A stretch of 64,000 bases of DNA from Parapristionchus giblindavisi (lineage: Eukaryota; Nematoda; Chromadorea; Rhabditida; Diplogasteridae). The stretch spans positions 124,001 to 188,000 of the forward strand of contig CALSFV010000338.1 of the NCBI GenBank assembly GCA_943737045.1, in the 5' to 3' direction. The notes below the pieces were generated by a model that was not told where the DNA came from, searched no databases, and was given only the letters and a program-made list of their open reading frames with translations. Shown here one piece after another: positions 40,908 to 53,366 of the stretch. The position numbers were made by a program, and so were the translations under genes. Position 1 is the stretch's first letter; each line of letters opens with the position of its first letter.

Positions 40908-42048
40908 CATATCACGCCAGTCACGAGAGAATCGACCTAAAATGGCTATTTTTCGGAATGGGGCGAAAAACATGAAATGAGTTAGCATCAGTTTGCGGTA
41001 CCTCTAGGCATGTCCTACCATCCCCCAAAGTGACATTGTGTAAATATCATTCTGGGGCTCAATATACCTGGTCGGTCATCCGGGAACCCAACTTTGAACT
41101 CAAATATCTCTTTTCAGGTGCATTTCTGTGAAAAACTGTCGAGAGGGTAACCCCCACTATTTTTTCGCCCTCTATCGATCTAAACAAACCAGATGTCATG
41201 AAAGTGCTTCCGAACAGCGCTACACTCTGCGACAAATAATTCAAAACCTGTGGATTCGGCGCGGACGAGCCTGCAACATGTTGTATAACTTTTCGAGGGC
41301 TACAAAATGAGTGGCTTGCGAAAAAAATACGTTAATGCGTTCGTATGGTTCATCCCCTTGTTAATTTCCTGATAATTTGAAGTCATTTTCAACCAACCAC
41401 AATCTCTTGTTTCACACACTCTCTCGCCGGAGAGTGAAAGAAATACAGGGAAGAGAAGGGAGAAAACGATATGTTTCATTCCGCACCGCGCGCTCGAGAC
41501 CGTGCGGTGTAGAATGGAATGGAATGGAATGAAAAGGAATGGGCGAGAGAGTGTGTGAAACGAGAGATTGTGGTTGGGTGAAAATGACTTCAAATCATCA
41601 GGAAATTAACAAGGGGATGAACCATACGAACGCATTAACGTATTTTTTTCGCAAGCCACTCATTTTGTAGCCCTCGAAAAGTTACACAACATGTTGCAGG
41701 CTCGTCCGCGCCGAATCCACAGGTTTTGAATTATTTGTCGCAGAGTGTAGCGCTGTTCGGAAGCACTTTCATGACATCTGGTTTGTTTAGATCGATAGCG
41801 AAAAAATAGTGGGGGTTACCCTCTCGACAGTTTTTCACAGAAATGCACCTGAACAGAGATATTTGAGTTCAAAGTTGGATTCCCGGATTACCGACCCGGC
41901 GCAGGGAGCCCCAGAATGATATTTACACAATGGCACTTTGGGGGATAGTAGGACATGCCTAAACAAGAATAAAACTGGAGAGAACTTGTTTTGTAATTTT
42001 TCTCAATTCCGACATTTAGGTCGATTCTCTCGTGACTGGCGTGATATG
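40908..42048. mobile_element. 1.14-kb fold-back element with ~500-bp arms, TA flanks
   Basis: The left end CATATCACGCCAGTCACGAG is mirrored by CTCGTGACTGGCGTGATATG at the right end, and TA dinucleotides flank both ends (40906-40907, 42049-42050). The arms match over about 500 bp with scattered differences and converge on a short centre near 41450-41540. No transposase is present. Confidence 0.85.
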
Positions 42049-42502
42049 TACACGAAGTAGTGTGGACTTCGAATTAAGTTATAATAATAAGTATTTTGTG
42101 GTATTTTTGACCAGAGAATTATCAACGAAATAAGAACCTGAATGTATTATGAAGAACATGAAACATAAATATCCCTTTTCTTATCACAATTGAACTTTTT
42201 CAAGCAAACAAAAACTCGAAACTTCTCAATTACTATTGTGGACAGCCCCATACCAACTTGTGTAATTGAATCAAAAATTAAGAAAAATAAAGCGTAAAAT
42301 AAACCATGACGCATGTTTTGGGCAAATAATCATTTTACCTCGACGAGTGCTCTCAAATGATACCCACGAAAGGATACGAAACTATTTTTTAAAGTTTTCC
42401 GAATTATTTCCCTTGGTGCCTGCAGCACGAAGGGCATTAATTATTGAAGTTAGCATACAAAGTGTGAGGGAAATCATGTATCGACGTCTCTGTAACTATC
42501 AA

Positions 42503-42670
42503 ACACCTGATACACAGATGGGGGAAGATTTCCATTGGACTCCGTCTATCTCTCTCTCTCTCCTTCTGTCTGTCTCATTCCCTCACTTCCCTCACCAGAT
42601 ATATCTGTAGTCTGTCATCTTTAATCACAACTAATAAATGATAAAATGATTAGACCCATCATGAAGACGT
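42503..42670. repeat. three-copy dispersed repeat, copy B
   Basis: CACCTGATACACAGATGGGG, then TTCCATTGGACTC, a TCTC-rich stretch, and TCATCTTTAATCACAACTAA. Confidence 0.6.
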
Positions 42671-42900
42671 AATCGAATGAATGGAATAAATAAGGAAACA
42701 CTAATTTATATAATATATAATATAAATAATATGTAATTTATATAATATGTTTTGCGTCTGTACAATCATCACCAACAATATGTGATTCCGAATGTATTAC
42801 ATATAATAGAACATGAAACATATTCCATTTCTTATAGACCAATGAGTTATTATTAGTTTTGGCAAAATCAAACCAATCATGTTTTCTCTATCATTTCTAA

Positions 42901-43060
42901 ACACCTGAAACACAGATGGGAGAAGGTTTCCATTGGAGTAGACCATGTCGACTCTCTCCCTCTCCTTCTATCCATTAATTCATTCCCTCAATTCCCGTAC
43001 AAGATGCGGTAACACCTGCAATTTGTCATCTCTTATAACAACTGATCAACGATAAGGAAA
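42901..43060. repeat. three-copy dispersed repeat, copy C
   Basis: CACCTGAAACACAGATGGGA, then TTCCATTGGAGTAGACC and GCGGTAACACCTGCAATTTG. Closest to copy A in its second half and to copy B in its first. Confidence 0.6.
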
Positions 43061-43530
43061 AACATTCTTCAATCAACCCATGGATCATTAATAAAAATAA
43101 GCATCTCATTATAGAGAATGTAACAAATTCCATTTCTTGTGGAGAAACCAATTATTCATAATATTATTCTAATAAATTTTATATCAAATCGTCCTCAAGT
43201 TTCTTGTGATATCTTTAAGTGTACTTTATCAAGTTTTATAGAGTTCTAAAATAAAGAAGTGATTTTTGATCGAGAAGGAATGTGAATAATGTGTAGTTGA
43301 ACTGGAACGATACAAAAAGAGACGAAGAAGAGAAGAAAGAAACTAAAACTCTATTAGATTAGCCAAACTCATTGACTACTTGTTACAACATCGATATGTT
43401 CTACATACATAGATAGACACTCTAGCTATTTCAACTATCCCTCTCAATATTTCTTTTACATAACTTTGGATGTATTTATGTATTTGCTCATTATCTTGCT
43501 ACGAATAATAAATATTAATTTTGCACATTA

Positions 43531-44460
43531 CAGGGTGGGGATTAATTATTGACACACTGTAAAAACGGAATATCTTTTTTTTCAAAAAAAATCGAGTTCC
43601 GTTCAAATATGTACCATATAATCTTCAATCATCTAGGAATACAATAAAACAATCATTGCCCGATTCTGAATCCATTGGGCTTGATGACGTCCTTGAGACG
43701 GGAGGGGTACGCTTCTCTCACTGTAGGCAGGTAGGTGGTGTTCATCTTCGACCACTACTTCTCCAAGGATTTCTTCAGGGTCTCTAGTTTTGCATGGGGA
43801 GTAGTGCAGGACCTATCCTCCAATGTGCCCCAGGCTGAGTAGACCAGGGGCTGAGATCGGGCTAGGAGGCAGCCAATAATATCCTCGGATGAATTCGGAA
43901 AACTGCTCCTTTCACCTCGCTTTAACGATCTTTGCCTTATAAACTGGCGTTCCATCCTCCTCGGATGTCCACGAACAGTTTTCGAAGTGGGAACGGGTTC
44001 AGGGGAGCTATGTATCCTTGACTATCTTCTCAAGTCACTCCTTGTTGATCTTGGCGCCCGGATTTACAAAAAAATTACGGCGGCGAAAATCCCTGCCAAA
44101 ACCATTAGTTTTTAGGGATTCTGAGGTGGTATGGACAATCCTACTATTGTAGTTAGCAACCTGGGGGTCCATATTAACCACTCGGTGACTCTGGGGGTCA
44201 TAGGCGGCTTGCTCGATGAACAGCTTATCGTCGGAGAACACGATTATGAGGGTCTGCCCTACCCGCGTACAATTAGAGAGGCGACCGACTCCCGTCTCAA
44301 GGACGTCATCAAGCCCAATGGAGGCAAAATCGGGCATTGATTGTTTTATAGTATTCCAAGATGTTTGAAGATTATTTGGCATACATTTGAAAGGAACTCG
44401 ATTTTTTTGAAAAAAGAAATTCCGTTTTTTACGGTGTGTCAATAATTAATCCCCACCCTG
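43531..44460 (-). mobile_element. decayed Tc1/mariner element with long terminal inverted repeats
   Basis: CAGGGTGGGGATTAATTATT at 43531 and its mirror ending CCCCACCCTG at 44460 are flanked by TA on each side. The inverted repeats extend inward about 170 bp and even include the 3' end of the transposase frame: RLKDVIKPNGFRIGQ on the minus strand at the left and RLKDVIKPNGGKIGH on the plus strand at the right. A transposase remnant on the minus strand (44340-44040) shows VFSDDKLFIEQAAYDPQSHR and FFVNPGAKINKE, typical of Tc1/mariner. It is internally deleted and out of frame, so inactive. Confidence 0.88.
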
Positions 44461-46356
44461 TATCTTTGTAATAGTACATAATATTCAGCTTAAATCTCTA
44501 GGGCTCTCGCTAGGGATAAAAAATTTCTTGACAAAATGAGAAAACACTGGATAGTTTTTTTAATGTACATAGTCATGGGGGAATAAGTTTCCACGCGAAA
44601 CACTCCGTATCCTAATTTCCATTGAACATGACTACTAAACTCTATTGACTGAAATCTCTTCTCATCTTCTCTTCCCTCTATATTGTAGACATACGTAATC
44701 ACATTATCATATGTCCTCTAAGCATTGACTGATCATCTGGTTTCATCTCTTATTCTTCTCTTCATTCACCTTCACCCCTTCATTCTATCTATTTCTCACC
44801 TTCCCTTCTCTCGTCATAAGCCCTTTCTCTACCTCTCTTCCTTTCTTTATTCTTCATATGAATTCGTCATTTGCCCTTTGGTCATCATAACCACTCAATA
44901 CCTATTCACACCCCTTTAAGGGACACTTCCAGCGATATGAATAAACTAATCGAAAAGGTTAGGTCCCCATTCTAAGGACTTTTAATTCATAATATTTCTT
45001 CACGATAAAAATACCCCCCCCCAAGTCGATTCCACAATTGCAAATATCTCTCATTCACCATTAATCAGTTCGATGTCCTTTCTGATGTACATAGTTCTTT
45101 ATTTTCCCTTATAAGAATATCCGTTTTAATTTCAAGCCTCCGTACGTATATTTCAAGATACAGTCCTTCAAGGTATCAGACCGCATATTAACTATTCAGT
45201 TGAATTTGAAAGGGGTTAGCGGTTTAACAAGGCTATTACAGTCTCAAATTACAATGTAATGACTTGTGGTATGTATCTCTCACAACTGTCAAGTGATTCT
45301 GACTCGAACTCTGTTGGGTCTAGTTTTAGTTCTAGTTTTGTCAGTTCTAGTGACTAGTCATAACCAATTTGCGGCCATTCCCTTGTAATGGTGTTCAAGT
45401 CGCGAAAATAAAAGAGAACGGGGTGGAGAGTGAGTTAGAGAGTTTCTTCTTCTGTTCTTTTGATATCTTTTGAAAGGATCATCAGGATTATAGTTAAAGG
45501 TTGATTGAATCGTTCTTTTCTTCATTGGAATAGTGTTCATTTTGGGGTACTAATCATTGAGAAGGTCAAACAGTAACCATTCATTCTTCCTCCTTTTATA
45601 TTCCCTCTCTTACCCCTTACTCTTCATCATTTCCATGTATACACGCTTTAGATGTAATCATGTCAATCATTTGATCTCTTTTTTATTCTCTTTGTATGAA
45701 ACCATTCCCACACCACTTCAGATGGTTCGTACAAGTCCTCTTGCAACTCCACCCTGGGTTTTAACTCATTTTTTTCAAATTGATATTTTCGTAATTTTTT
45801 GTGAAATTTCACGAAAAATGAAAACAAGCACCAGACAATAAATCATATTCTTCTACTTTTGTGTTCTTTCTTTCGTTATCGTTACATCTTCAATGACTTT
45901 ACCGAACAAGTTGCACATTAATGAATTGTCCCTATAGCTTCCATTCTCTCCTTCTTCTCCCTCTCCCTCTCCTTCCTCTCCCCTACCTCTCCCTTCTTCC
46001 TCTCTCCATTCCCCTTCCTCCCCTTCCTCTCTCCCTTACCTCCCCTACCTCCCCTCTCCCCCTTCCGTTATTGTTGCATACCCCAGTAGGCAGGTTGCAC
46101 TATCTCCACTATTCATCTGAGAACGATACAAAGTTGTAATGTTTCCCTCTATTCCCCCATGCTTCTCCTTGCCTTTCTCTCCTCTCTCCTCTCTACCTTT
46201 TATGCAAAACAAGCAACAACACTAAAATGGAGTCATTTGTAGATTCAGACTTCTCCTACTGTTACTGTAGCAGAGTTATTATATTATTAGTTCTTTGTTA
46301 GCGTTAGATCAAACAAATATATTTGAAAGGAAAAGAAATGCCCTAATTAAATCTTA

Positions 46357-46456
46357 TAGTGACACCCAAGCTCTTCGCTCTAGCAAAAGTCTCTCGCTTT
46401 TTTGCGAGAGAGTGTTGCCAATGCGAGGAGTAAAATTAGATTGGGATGTTCCTTTA
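46357..46456. repeat. dispersed hairpin element, copy 3
   Basis: GACACCCAAGCTCTTCGCTC and AAAGTCTCTCGC fold back onto GCGAGAGAGTGTTGCC and GGGATGTTCCTTTA. Confidence 0.7.
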
Positions 46457-48839
46457 ATCTCTCCGATATGATTGTGATCTTTAGATAAGCTAATTGTAAG
46501 AAAGTGTGAGACAGCGGACAGTTTGAACATTCCTTCCTACTACGTCTCATTGTCAGTGAAAGAATCTCTCATCTCTCAACCAATTTACCATTTCATTTAT
46601 TATTATTTAAAAAATATATATATATATATTTATTTCAGTCAAAACTATATTTGTATTCCTCGTTTGTATGGTATCAGTCTCCTTCTTCCTCTCTTCCTCC
46701 TCTTCTTTTCCTCTAACAACAAGAGCATAAAGCAAAGTCTCTACCGTCTCCTACTGTGAGAGGAATTGAGACGAAATAGGAGAGAACTTACTTAACCTCT
46801 ACCGCGCTCTCCCTCTCCCTCTCCTTCCCTCTCTTTCTCGCCCTCCGTCTCCCTCTACCCCTGCGCTTAGTGTCTACTCTTGGTAGTGTCTCTATCTTTA
46901 TCTTCTACATTTATCTTTATCGTATCACTCTCTCGTTTCCTTCTCAGTTTCTGTTCCCTTTTCAGTCCACAATCAAGTAAAGTGCAACTATTTATTTTTA
47001 TAAGGTAGAACATAGATAAATTTGTATTGCATCTTCATTACTCGCAAGACAGTATCCTTCGTTATTTTAGAGCGGACAAAATTTTAGTCAATGCTGAAAG
47101 TTTCACCAGTAATTTGGCGGTAGTATTGAAAAAAAATTCCTGGCCTCTAAAAAAATCAGGAAGTGATTATAGGGGATCATATCAAACTATATTCCTTGTC
47201 CATTCTCTCAAATGTATTATCTCCCATATCGTATGTTCTCTAATCCATAGATGTAACATCCTATCTAACTCATTAGACAGATTGGAACCAATCACTTCTT
47301 ATTCACTTTTATGACTACACTTTGATTAGGTTAGGAGGGCAATTTGCCTATCAATCTCTAGTACACAAAACAATGAAAACAGAATTAAATGGCAACTGAA
47401 TAGACCTCATATTTGTATCAATGATTGTTTAGATACTGTCACTCTCTATCAACATCTTTTACAGTTCTTGCGTTATTGTAGTCAAACTTACAATTAGTGG
47501 TGTGGTCCATTCAACATGGTGTGTTCATGTTTCAGTACCCTATTACACTACTCATCAGCCACAATAAAGTCATTTACCGAAGAAACCGTCAAATCAAACA
47601 ACTCTAATGATTCAAAGTCTTTGTCTCCGATCTCAATTGTTTTGATAGCTTGAGTAATTGTTTCATCATTGAATGCGTCACATTCTTCATTCACTCGGGG
47701 ACATTCATTTTATTCATCATGAGCTTCAATGTAGTTACATCTGATATATCGAACATCTATCCGAATCTTCGAATGTGTCTCATCCACCAGCACTGTTCTT
47801 ATTTCGCCATCAATCAAACTCAATCTAATTCTAGTATCAACAATCACGCTGTAATTTTCTTTAAATAGTTTCTCTTCCAACACAACTTACTTTCAAACCA
47901 TTGTTCCATTAACTCTATTTAATAATTTATTGATCATTCTGCCCTCATCAACGTTCCATATTCCAAGTACATGAGTGTATGATTTGTCCTATTATCTATC
48001 TATTCCTCTATATTTCTTTTCTTTTCTTTCATAAAGATCTCTATCTCTTCACTATATATGTCCTTCTTTCTCTTCGTCTTTTTAAATTAATCTTGACGTC
48101 TTCTTTCATTCTTTTTTCTTAATCCCTCTACTAAACATTCCTATGACTGTTAATAGGATATCGTTCTAAAATCGCTCTACCGTTTCATGTCCAGCTAAAC
48201 AACTCTACCTCTCCCTTTTCCACTCCTTCTACCTCTCCCTCTACCTCTCCCTCTACCTCTTCCTCTTCCTCTACCTCTCCCTCTACCTCTCCCTCTACCT
48301 CTACCTCTACCTCTCCTTTTCCCCCTCTCCTCTCCATATCTCTCCCTTCCTCCTCTACCTCTCTAGCTCTCCTGTACCTCCCAACCTCGCTCTACTTCTA
48401 CCTCTCCTCGTCCTCCTCTCTCTCCATCTCTCGACTTACCCATTCTTTCTTTCTTCGTATCTACGAGGCCATCTGAACTGCTTCACTTTTTCCCTCCATT
48501 CTACCATATTCCTACTTTTCCTCTCCCTCTCCCTCTCTCTCCCTCTACCTCTATCCCCCTCTCCCTCTTATCCTCCTCCCCTATCATCATACAAAATCTC
48601 GCTACTACACCCTATTTCGTTCTGTTCACTCTCACTTTTTTTCTAAAATCTCCTCTTTCATTCTGTTATTATTATAACAATAACAATGTCTATCTACTTC
48701 AATTGGTCCTAAACCCGATAGAAGGTATGAAACTTGCAATGCAACTTGTACAATTTAATAATAACTTATCTACGCCCGAGGCAGTTGAAAATAGTTTGTA
48801 GTGTCATAGGACAATCTTTTTCTTCGACAGATCTCACAA

Positions 48840-48925
48840 TATATAATGGAACTAGCCGCGCCTCGCAAGCTCGGCGCGACTATCGGGGGGAAACCCCCCG
48901 AACCCCCACTATAATTTTTTGCTAA
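48840..48925. other. GC-rich palindromic block next to the satellite
   Basis: GCGCCTCGCAAGCTCGGCGC followed by a CGGGGGG-AAA-CCCCCCG hairpin and a C-rich tail, in otherwise AT-rich DNA about 30-100 bp before the satellite begins. It may be the end of a Helitron-like element, but no other hallmark is visible. Confidence 0.35.
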
Positions 48926-49768
48926 TGGTAATTGTTTAGCGCTGCGGAAGATGTTAAGTAGATCAATACGGTATCATAGGAACTAACGCTAACACTACCT
49001 TAACTAAAGAAACGTCGATGGGGTGAATGGTAACTCAATCGATAGAATGAATAAGTAGATCAATATAGATCGAGCTATTGATCATCTATCTCTCCTTATG
49101 TATTTAGTGATTATGTAAAAGTTGCAATTCAGTAATTGCAACTATATCGTCGCAACTTCTTGTCTAAATATGCATTTTTATTGTTCTCTTTTCTTACTTC
49201 TTTTCTCTCTTCTCCAAGATGCGATAAATATATTATTATTATTATTGTTATTATTATAAACTACAATATAGTATCATGAGAACTAACGATAAGACTACCT
49301 TAAATCGTTAAGTAGATCAATATAGTGTCACGGGAACTAACGCTAAGACTACCTTAAATCTTTAAGTAGATCAATATAGTATCACGGGAACTAACGGTAA
49401 GACTACCTTAACTAAAGAAACTTTGCTAAGTGTGAATGGTAAATCAATCGATAGAAACAGTAAGTAGATCAATATAGTGTCACGGGACTAACGCTAAGAC
49501 AACCTTAAATCTTTAAGTAGGTCAATATAGTGTCACGGGAACTAACGCTAAGACTACCTTAAATCTTTAAGTAGATCAATATAGTATCACGGGACTAACG
49601 CTAAGACTACCTTAAATCTTTAAGTAGTTCAATATAGTATCACGGGAACTAACGCTAAGACTACCTTAAATCTTTAAGTAGATCAATATAGTATCACGGG
49701 GACTAACGCTAACACTACCTTAACTAAAGAAACTTTGCTAAGTGTGAATGGTAAATCAATCGATAGAA

Positions 49769-50637
49769 TGGACCCTTTCACCTACCAAATGTACTGTAAT
49801 GCACTTTGGGCCTCTTAAGAATAGAACCACTTATTTTCTCGACGGTTATGCTTTATCCCCTTCTCCTATTGTTAAAGACTTAGGTATTCACATGACCCCA
49901 AATCTTAAGTTTAATGATCACATCTCCATTATTGCTAATAGAGCCAGACAAAGGGCAAATATTCTATTCAAGACAATATATTCTAATTCAAAAGAAATCT
50001 TTCTTAAAGCTTATTGTGTTTATGTTAGACCCATTCTTGAATCATCTACTGTTGTATTTAATCCCACCTCTAAGCACCTTACCAACTATCTTGAAGATGT
50101 CCAACGTAATTATACCAAAAGAATGTTAGCTAAATGCCGTTTACCTCCTTCACCTTATCATGATAGACTTTTGTCCCTTAATCTCTCTACTCTTGAATAT
50201 AGGAGAGCTATTTATGACATTCAATTTATACATAATACTATGCATAAGATTAATTTGTTCGATTCATCTAATCTGTTTTCTGTTCTTCCCTCACAACACA
50301 ACCGTCTATCTCATCCACTTCGTATTGTTCTCCCACATAGGATTTCTACTACCCATACGACATGTGCCTCTAGAAGTATAGATACTTGGAATACGCTCCC
50401 CTCCCAATTAGTTTTTTCTCCCCCCAAACCCTTCCGTGCAGGGTTATCAAATCTCCCCTCCAACCTCATCATTAAAGATTCTCGTATTCGTCCCTAAACC
50501 CCCATCCTTTAAAAACTGCCACCGAGCCAAAACCGAAATCGCCTTATGCGACGGAAATCCATCTATCCCTCTTCTGATCCTATACATATCACCTTTTATT
50601 ATTATATTTGATGGAATAAAGAAATAAATAAATAAAT
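49769..50637 (+). mobile_element. 5'-truncated LINE (non-LTR retrotransposon) inserted in satellite
   Basis: The insert encodes the C-terminal end of a LINE reverse transcriptase: LSPTKCTVMHFGPL, VKDLGIHMTPNLKFNDHISI, YCVYVRPILESSTVVFNPTS, LEDVQRNYTKRMLAKCRLPP, DRLLSLNLSTLEYRRAIYDI and NTLPSQLV, ending at 50497. A short 3' UTR ends in a TAAA-rich tail (AAATAAATAAATAAATAATA). The satellite resumes at once, with a possible short target duplication containing ATG. The thumb/connection region is open while the catalytic palm (YxDD) is missing, so it is a dead copy of recent origin. The apparent start codon belongs to satellite DNA. Confidence 0.88.
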
Positions 50638-53366
50638 AATAAATGAATAAGTAGATCAATATAGTATCACGGGAACTAACGCTAAGACTACCTTAAATCT
50701 TTAAGTAGATCAATATAGTATCACGGGGACTAACGCTAACACTACCTTAACTAAAGAAACTTTGCTAAGTGTGAATGGTAAATCAATCGATAGAATGAAT
50801 AAGTAGATCAATATAGTATCACGGGAACTAACGCTAAGACTACCTTAAATCTTTAAGTAGATCAATATAGTATCACGGGGACTAACGCTAAGACTACCTT
50901 AAATTTTTAAGTAGATCAATATAGTATCACGGGTCTAACGCTAAGACTACCTTAACTAAAGAAACTTTGCTAAGTGTGAATGGTAAATCAATCGATAGAA
51001 ACAGTAAGTAGATCAATATAGTGTCACGGGAACTAACGGTAAGACTACCTTAACTAAAGAAACTTTGCTAAGTGTGAATGGTAAATCAATCGATAGAATG
51101 AATAAGTAGATCAATATAGTGTCATGGGAACTAACGCTAAGACTACCTTAAATCTTTAAGTAGATCAATATAGTATCACGGGAACTAACGGTAAGACTAC
51201 CTTAACTAAAGAAACTTTGCTAAGTGTGAATGGTAAATCAATCGATAGAATGAATAAGTAGATCAATATAGTGTCATGGGAACTAACGCTAAGACTACCT
51301 TAAATCTTTAAGTAGATGAATATAGTATCACGGGGACTAACGCTAAGACTACCTTAACTAAAGAAACTTTGCTAAGTGTGAATGGTAAATCAATCGATAG
51401 AAACAGTAAGTAGATCAATATAGTGTCACGAGAAATAACGCTAAGACTACCTTAAATCTTTAAGTAGATCAATATAGTATCACGGGAACTAACGCTAAGA
51501 CTACCTTAAATAAAGAAACTTTGCTAAGTGTGAATGGTAAATCAATCGATAGAAACAGTAAGTAGATCAATATAGTGTCACGGGAACTAACGCTAAGACT
51601 ACCTTAAATCTATAAGTAGATCAATATAGTATCACGGGGACTAACGCTAAGACTACCTTAACTAAAGAAACTTTTCTAAGTGTGAATGGTAAATCAATCG
51701 ATAGAATGAATAAGTAGATCAATATAGTGTCACGGGAACTAACGCTAAGACTACCTTAAATCTTTAAGTAGATCAATATAGTATCACGTGGACTAACGCT
51801 AAGACTACCTTAACTAAAGAAACTTTTCTAAGTGTGAATGGTAAATCAATCGATAGAATGAATAAGTAGTTCAATATAGTATCACGGGAACTAACGCTAA
51901 GACTACCTTAAATCTTTAAGTAGATCAATATAGTATCACGGGAACTAACGCTAAGACTACCTTAAATAAAGAAACTTTGCTAAGTGTGAATGGTAAATCA
52001 ATCGATAGAAACAGTAAGTAGATCAATATAGTGTCACGGGAACTAACGCTAAGACTACCTTAAATCTATAAGTAGATCAATATAGTATCACGGGGACTAA
52101 CGCTAAGACTACCTTAACTAAAGAAACTTTTCTAAGTGTGAATGGTAAATCAATCGATAGAATGAATAAGTAGATCAATATAGTGTCACGGGAACTAACG
52201 CTAAGACTACCTTAAATCTTTAAGTAGATCAATATAGTATCACGTGGACTAACGCTAAGACTACCTTAACTAAAGAAACTTTTCTAAGTGTGAATGGTAA
52301 ATCAATCGATAGAATGAATAAGTAGTTCAATATAGTATCACGGGAACTAACGCTAAGACTACCTTATATCTTTAAGTAGATCAATATAGTATCACGGGGA
52401 CTAACGCTAACACTACCTTAACTAAAGAAACTTTGCTAAGTGTGAATGGTAAATCAATCGATAGAATGAATAAGTAGATCAATATAGTATCACGGGAACT
52501 AACGCTAAGACTACCTTAAATCTTTAAGTAGATCAATATAGTATCACGGGGACTAACGCTAAGACTACCTTAAATTTTTAAGTAGATCAATATAGTATCA
52601 CGGGTCTAACGCTAAGACTACCTTAACTAAAGAAACTTTGCTAAGTGTGAATGGTAAATCAATCGATAGAAACAGTAAGTAGATCAATATAGTGTCACGG
52701 GAACTAACGCTAAGACTACCTTAAATCTTTAAGTAGATCAATATAGTATCACGGGAACTAACGGTAAGACTACCTTAACTAAAGAAACTTTGCTAAGTGT
52801 GAATGGTAAATCAATCGATAGAATGAATAAGTAGATCAATATAGTGTCATGGGAACTAACGCTAAGACTACCTTAAATCTTTAAGTAGATGAATATAGTA
52901 TCACGGGGACTAACGCTAAGACTACCTTAACTAAAGAAACTTTGCTAAGTGTGAATGGTAAATCAATCGATAGAAACAGTAAGTAGATCAATATAGTGTC
53001 ACGGGAACTAACGCTAAGACTACCTTAAATCTTTAAGTAGATCAATATAGTATCACGGGAACTAACGCTAAGACTACCTTAAATAAAGAAACTTTGCTAA
53101 GTGTGAATGGTAAATCAATCGATAGAAACAGTAAGTAGATCAATATAGTGTCACGGGAACTAACGCTAAGACTACCTTAAATCTATAAGTAGATCAATAT
53201 AGTATCACGGGGACTAACGCTAAGACTACCTTAACTAAAGAAACTTTGCTAAGTGTGAATGGTAAATCAATCGATAGAATGAATAAGTAGATCAATATAG
53301 TATCACGGGAAATAACGCTAAGACTACCTTAAATCTATAAGTAGATCAATATAGTGTCATGGGAAC

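Larger units (their letters stand above)
44463..48950. other. gene-poor, pyrimidine-rich low-complexity region
   Basis: Long CTCCCT/CTACCT tracts (46800-46860, 48190-48590), scattered C runs and AT-rich DNA. No spliced gene could be built. A 60-codon minus ORF at 45358-45540 (MNTIPMKKRTIQSTFNYNPD) has coding-like composition but no support. One hairpin-family copy sits at 46357-46456. Confidence 0.6.

Noticed and set aside
44131..44340. 69-aa plus-strand ORF ending in KPNGGKIGH
   Set aside because: It is the inverted-repeat copy of the transposase 3' end plus antisense of the transposase remnant, not a separate gene.
45358..45540. 60-aa minus ORF beginning MNTIPMKKRT
   Set aside because: The composition is somewhat coding-like, but there are no splice partners, no family match and no conservation evidence.
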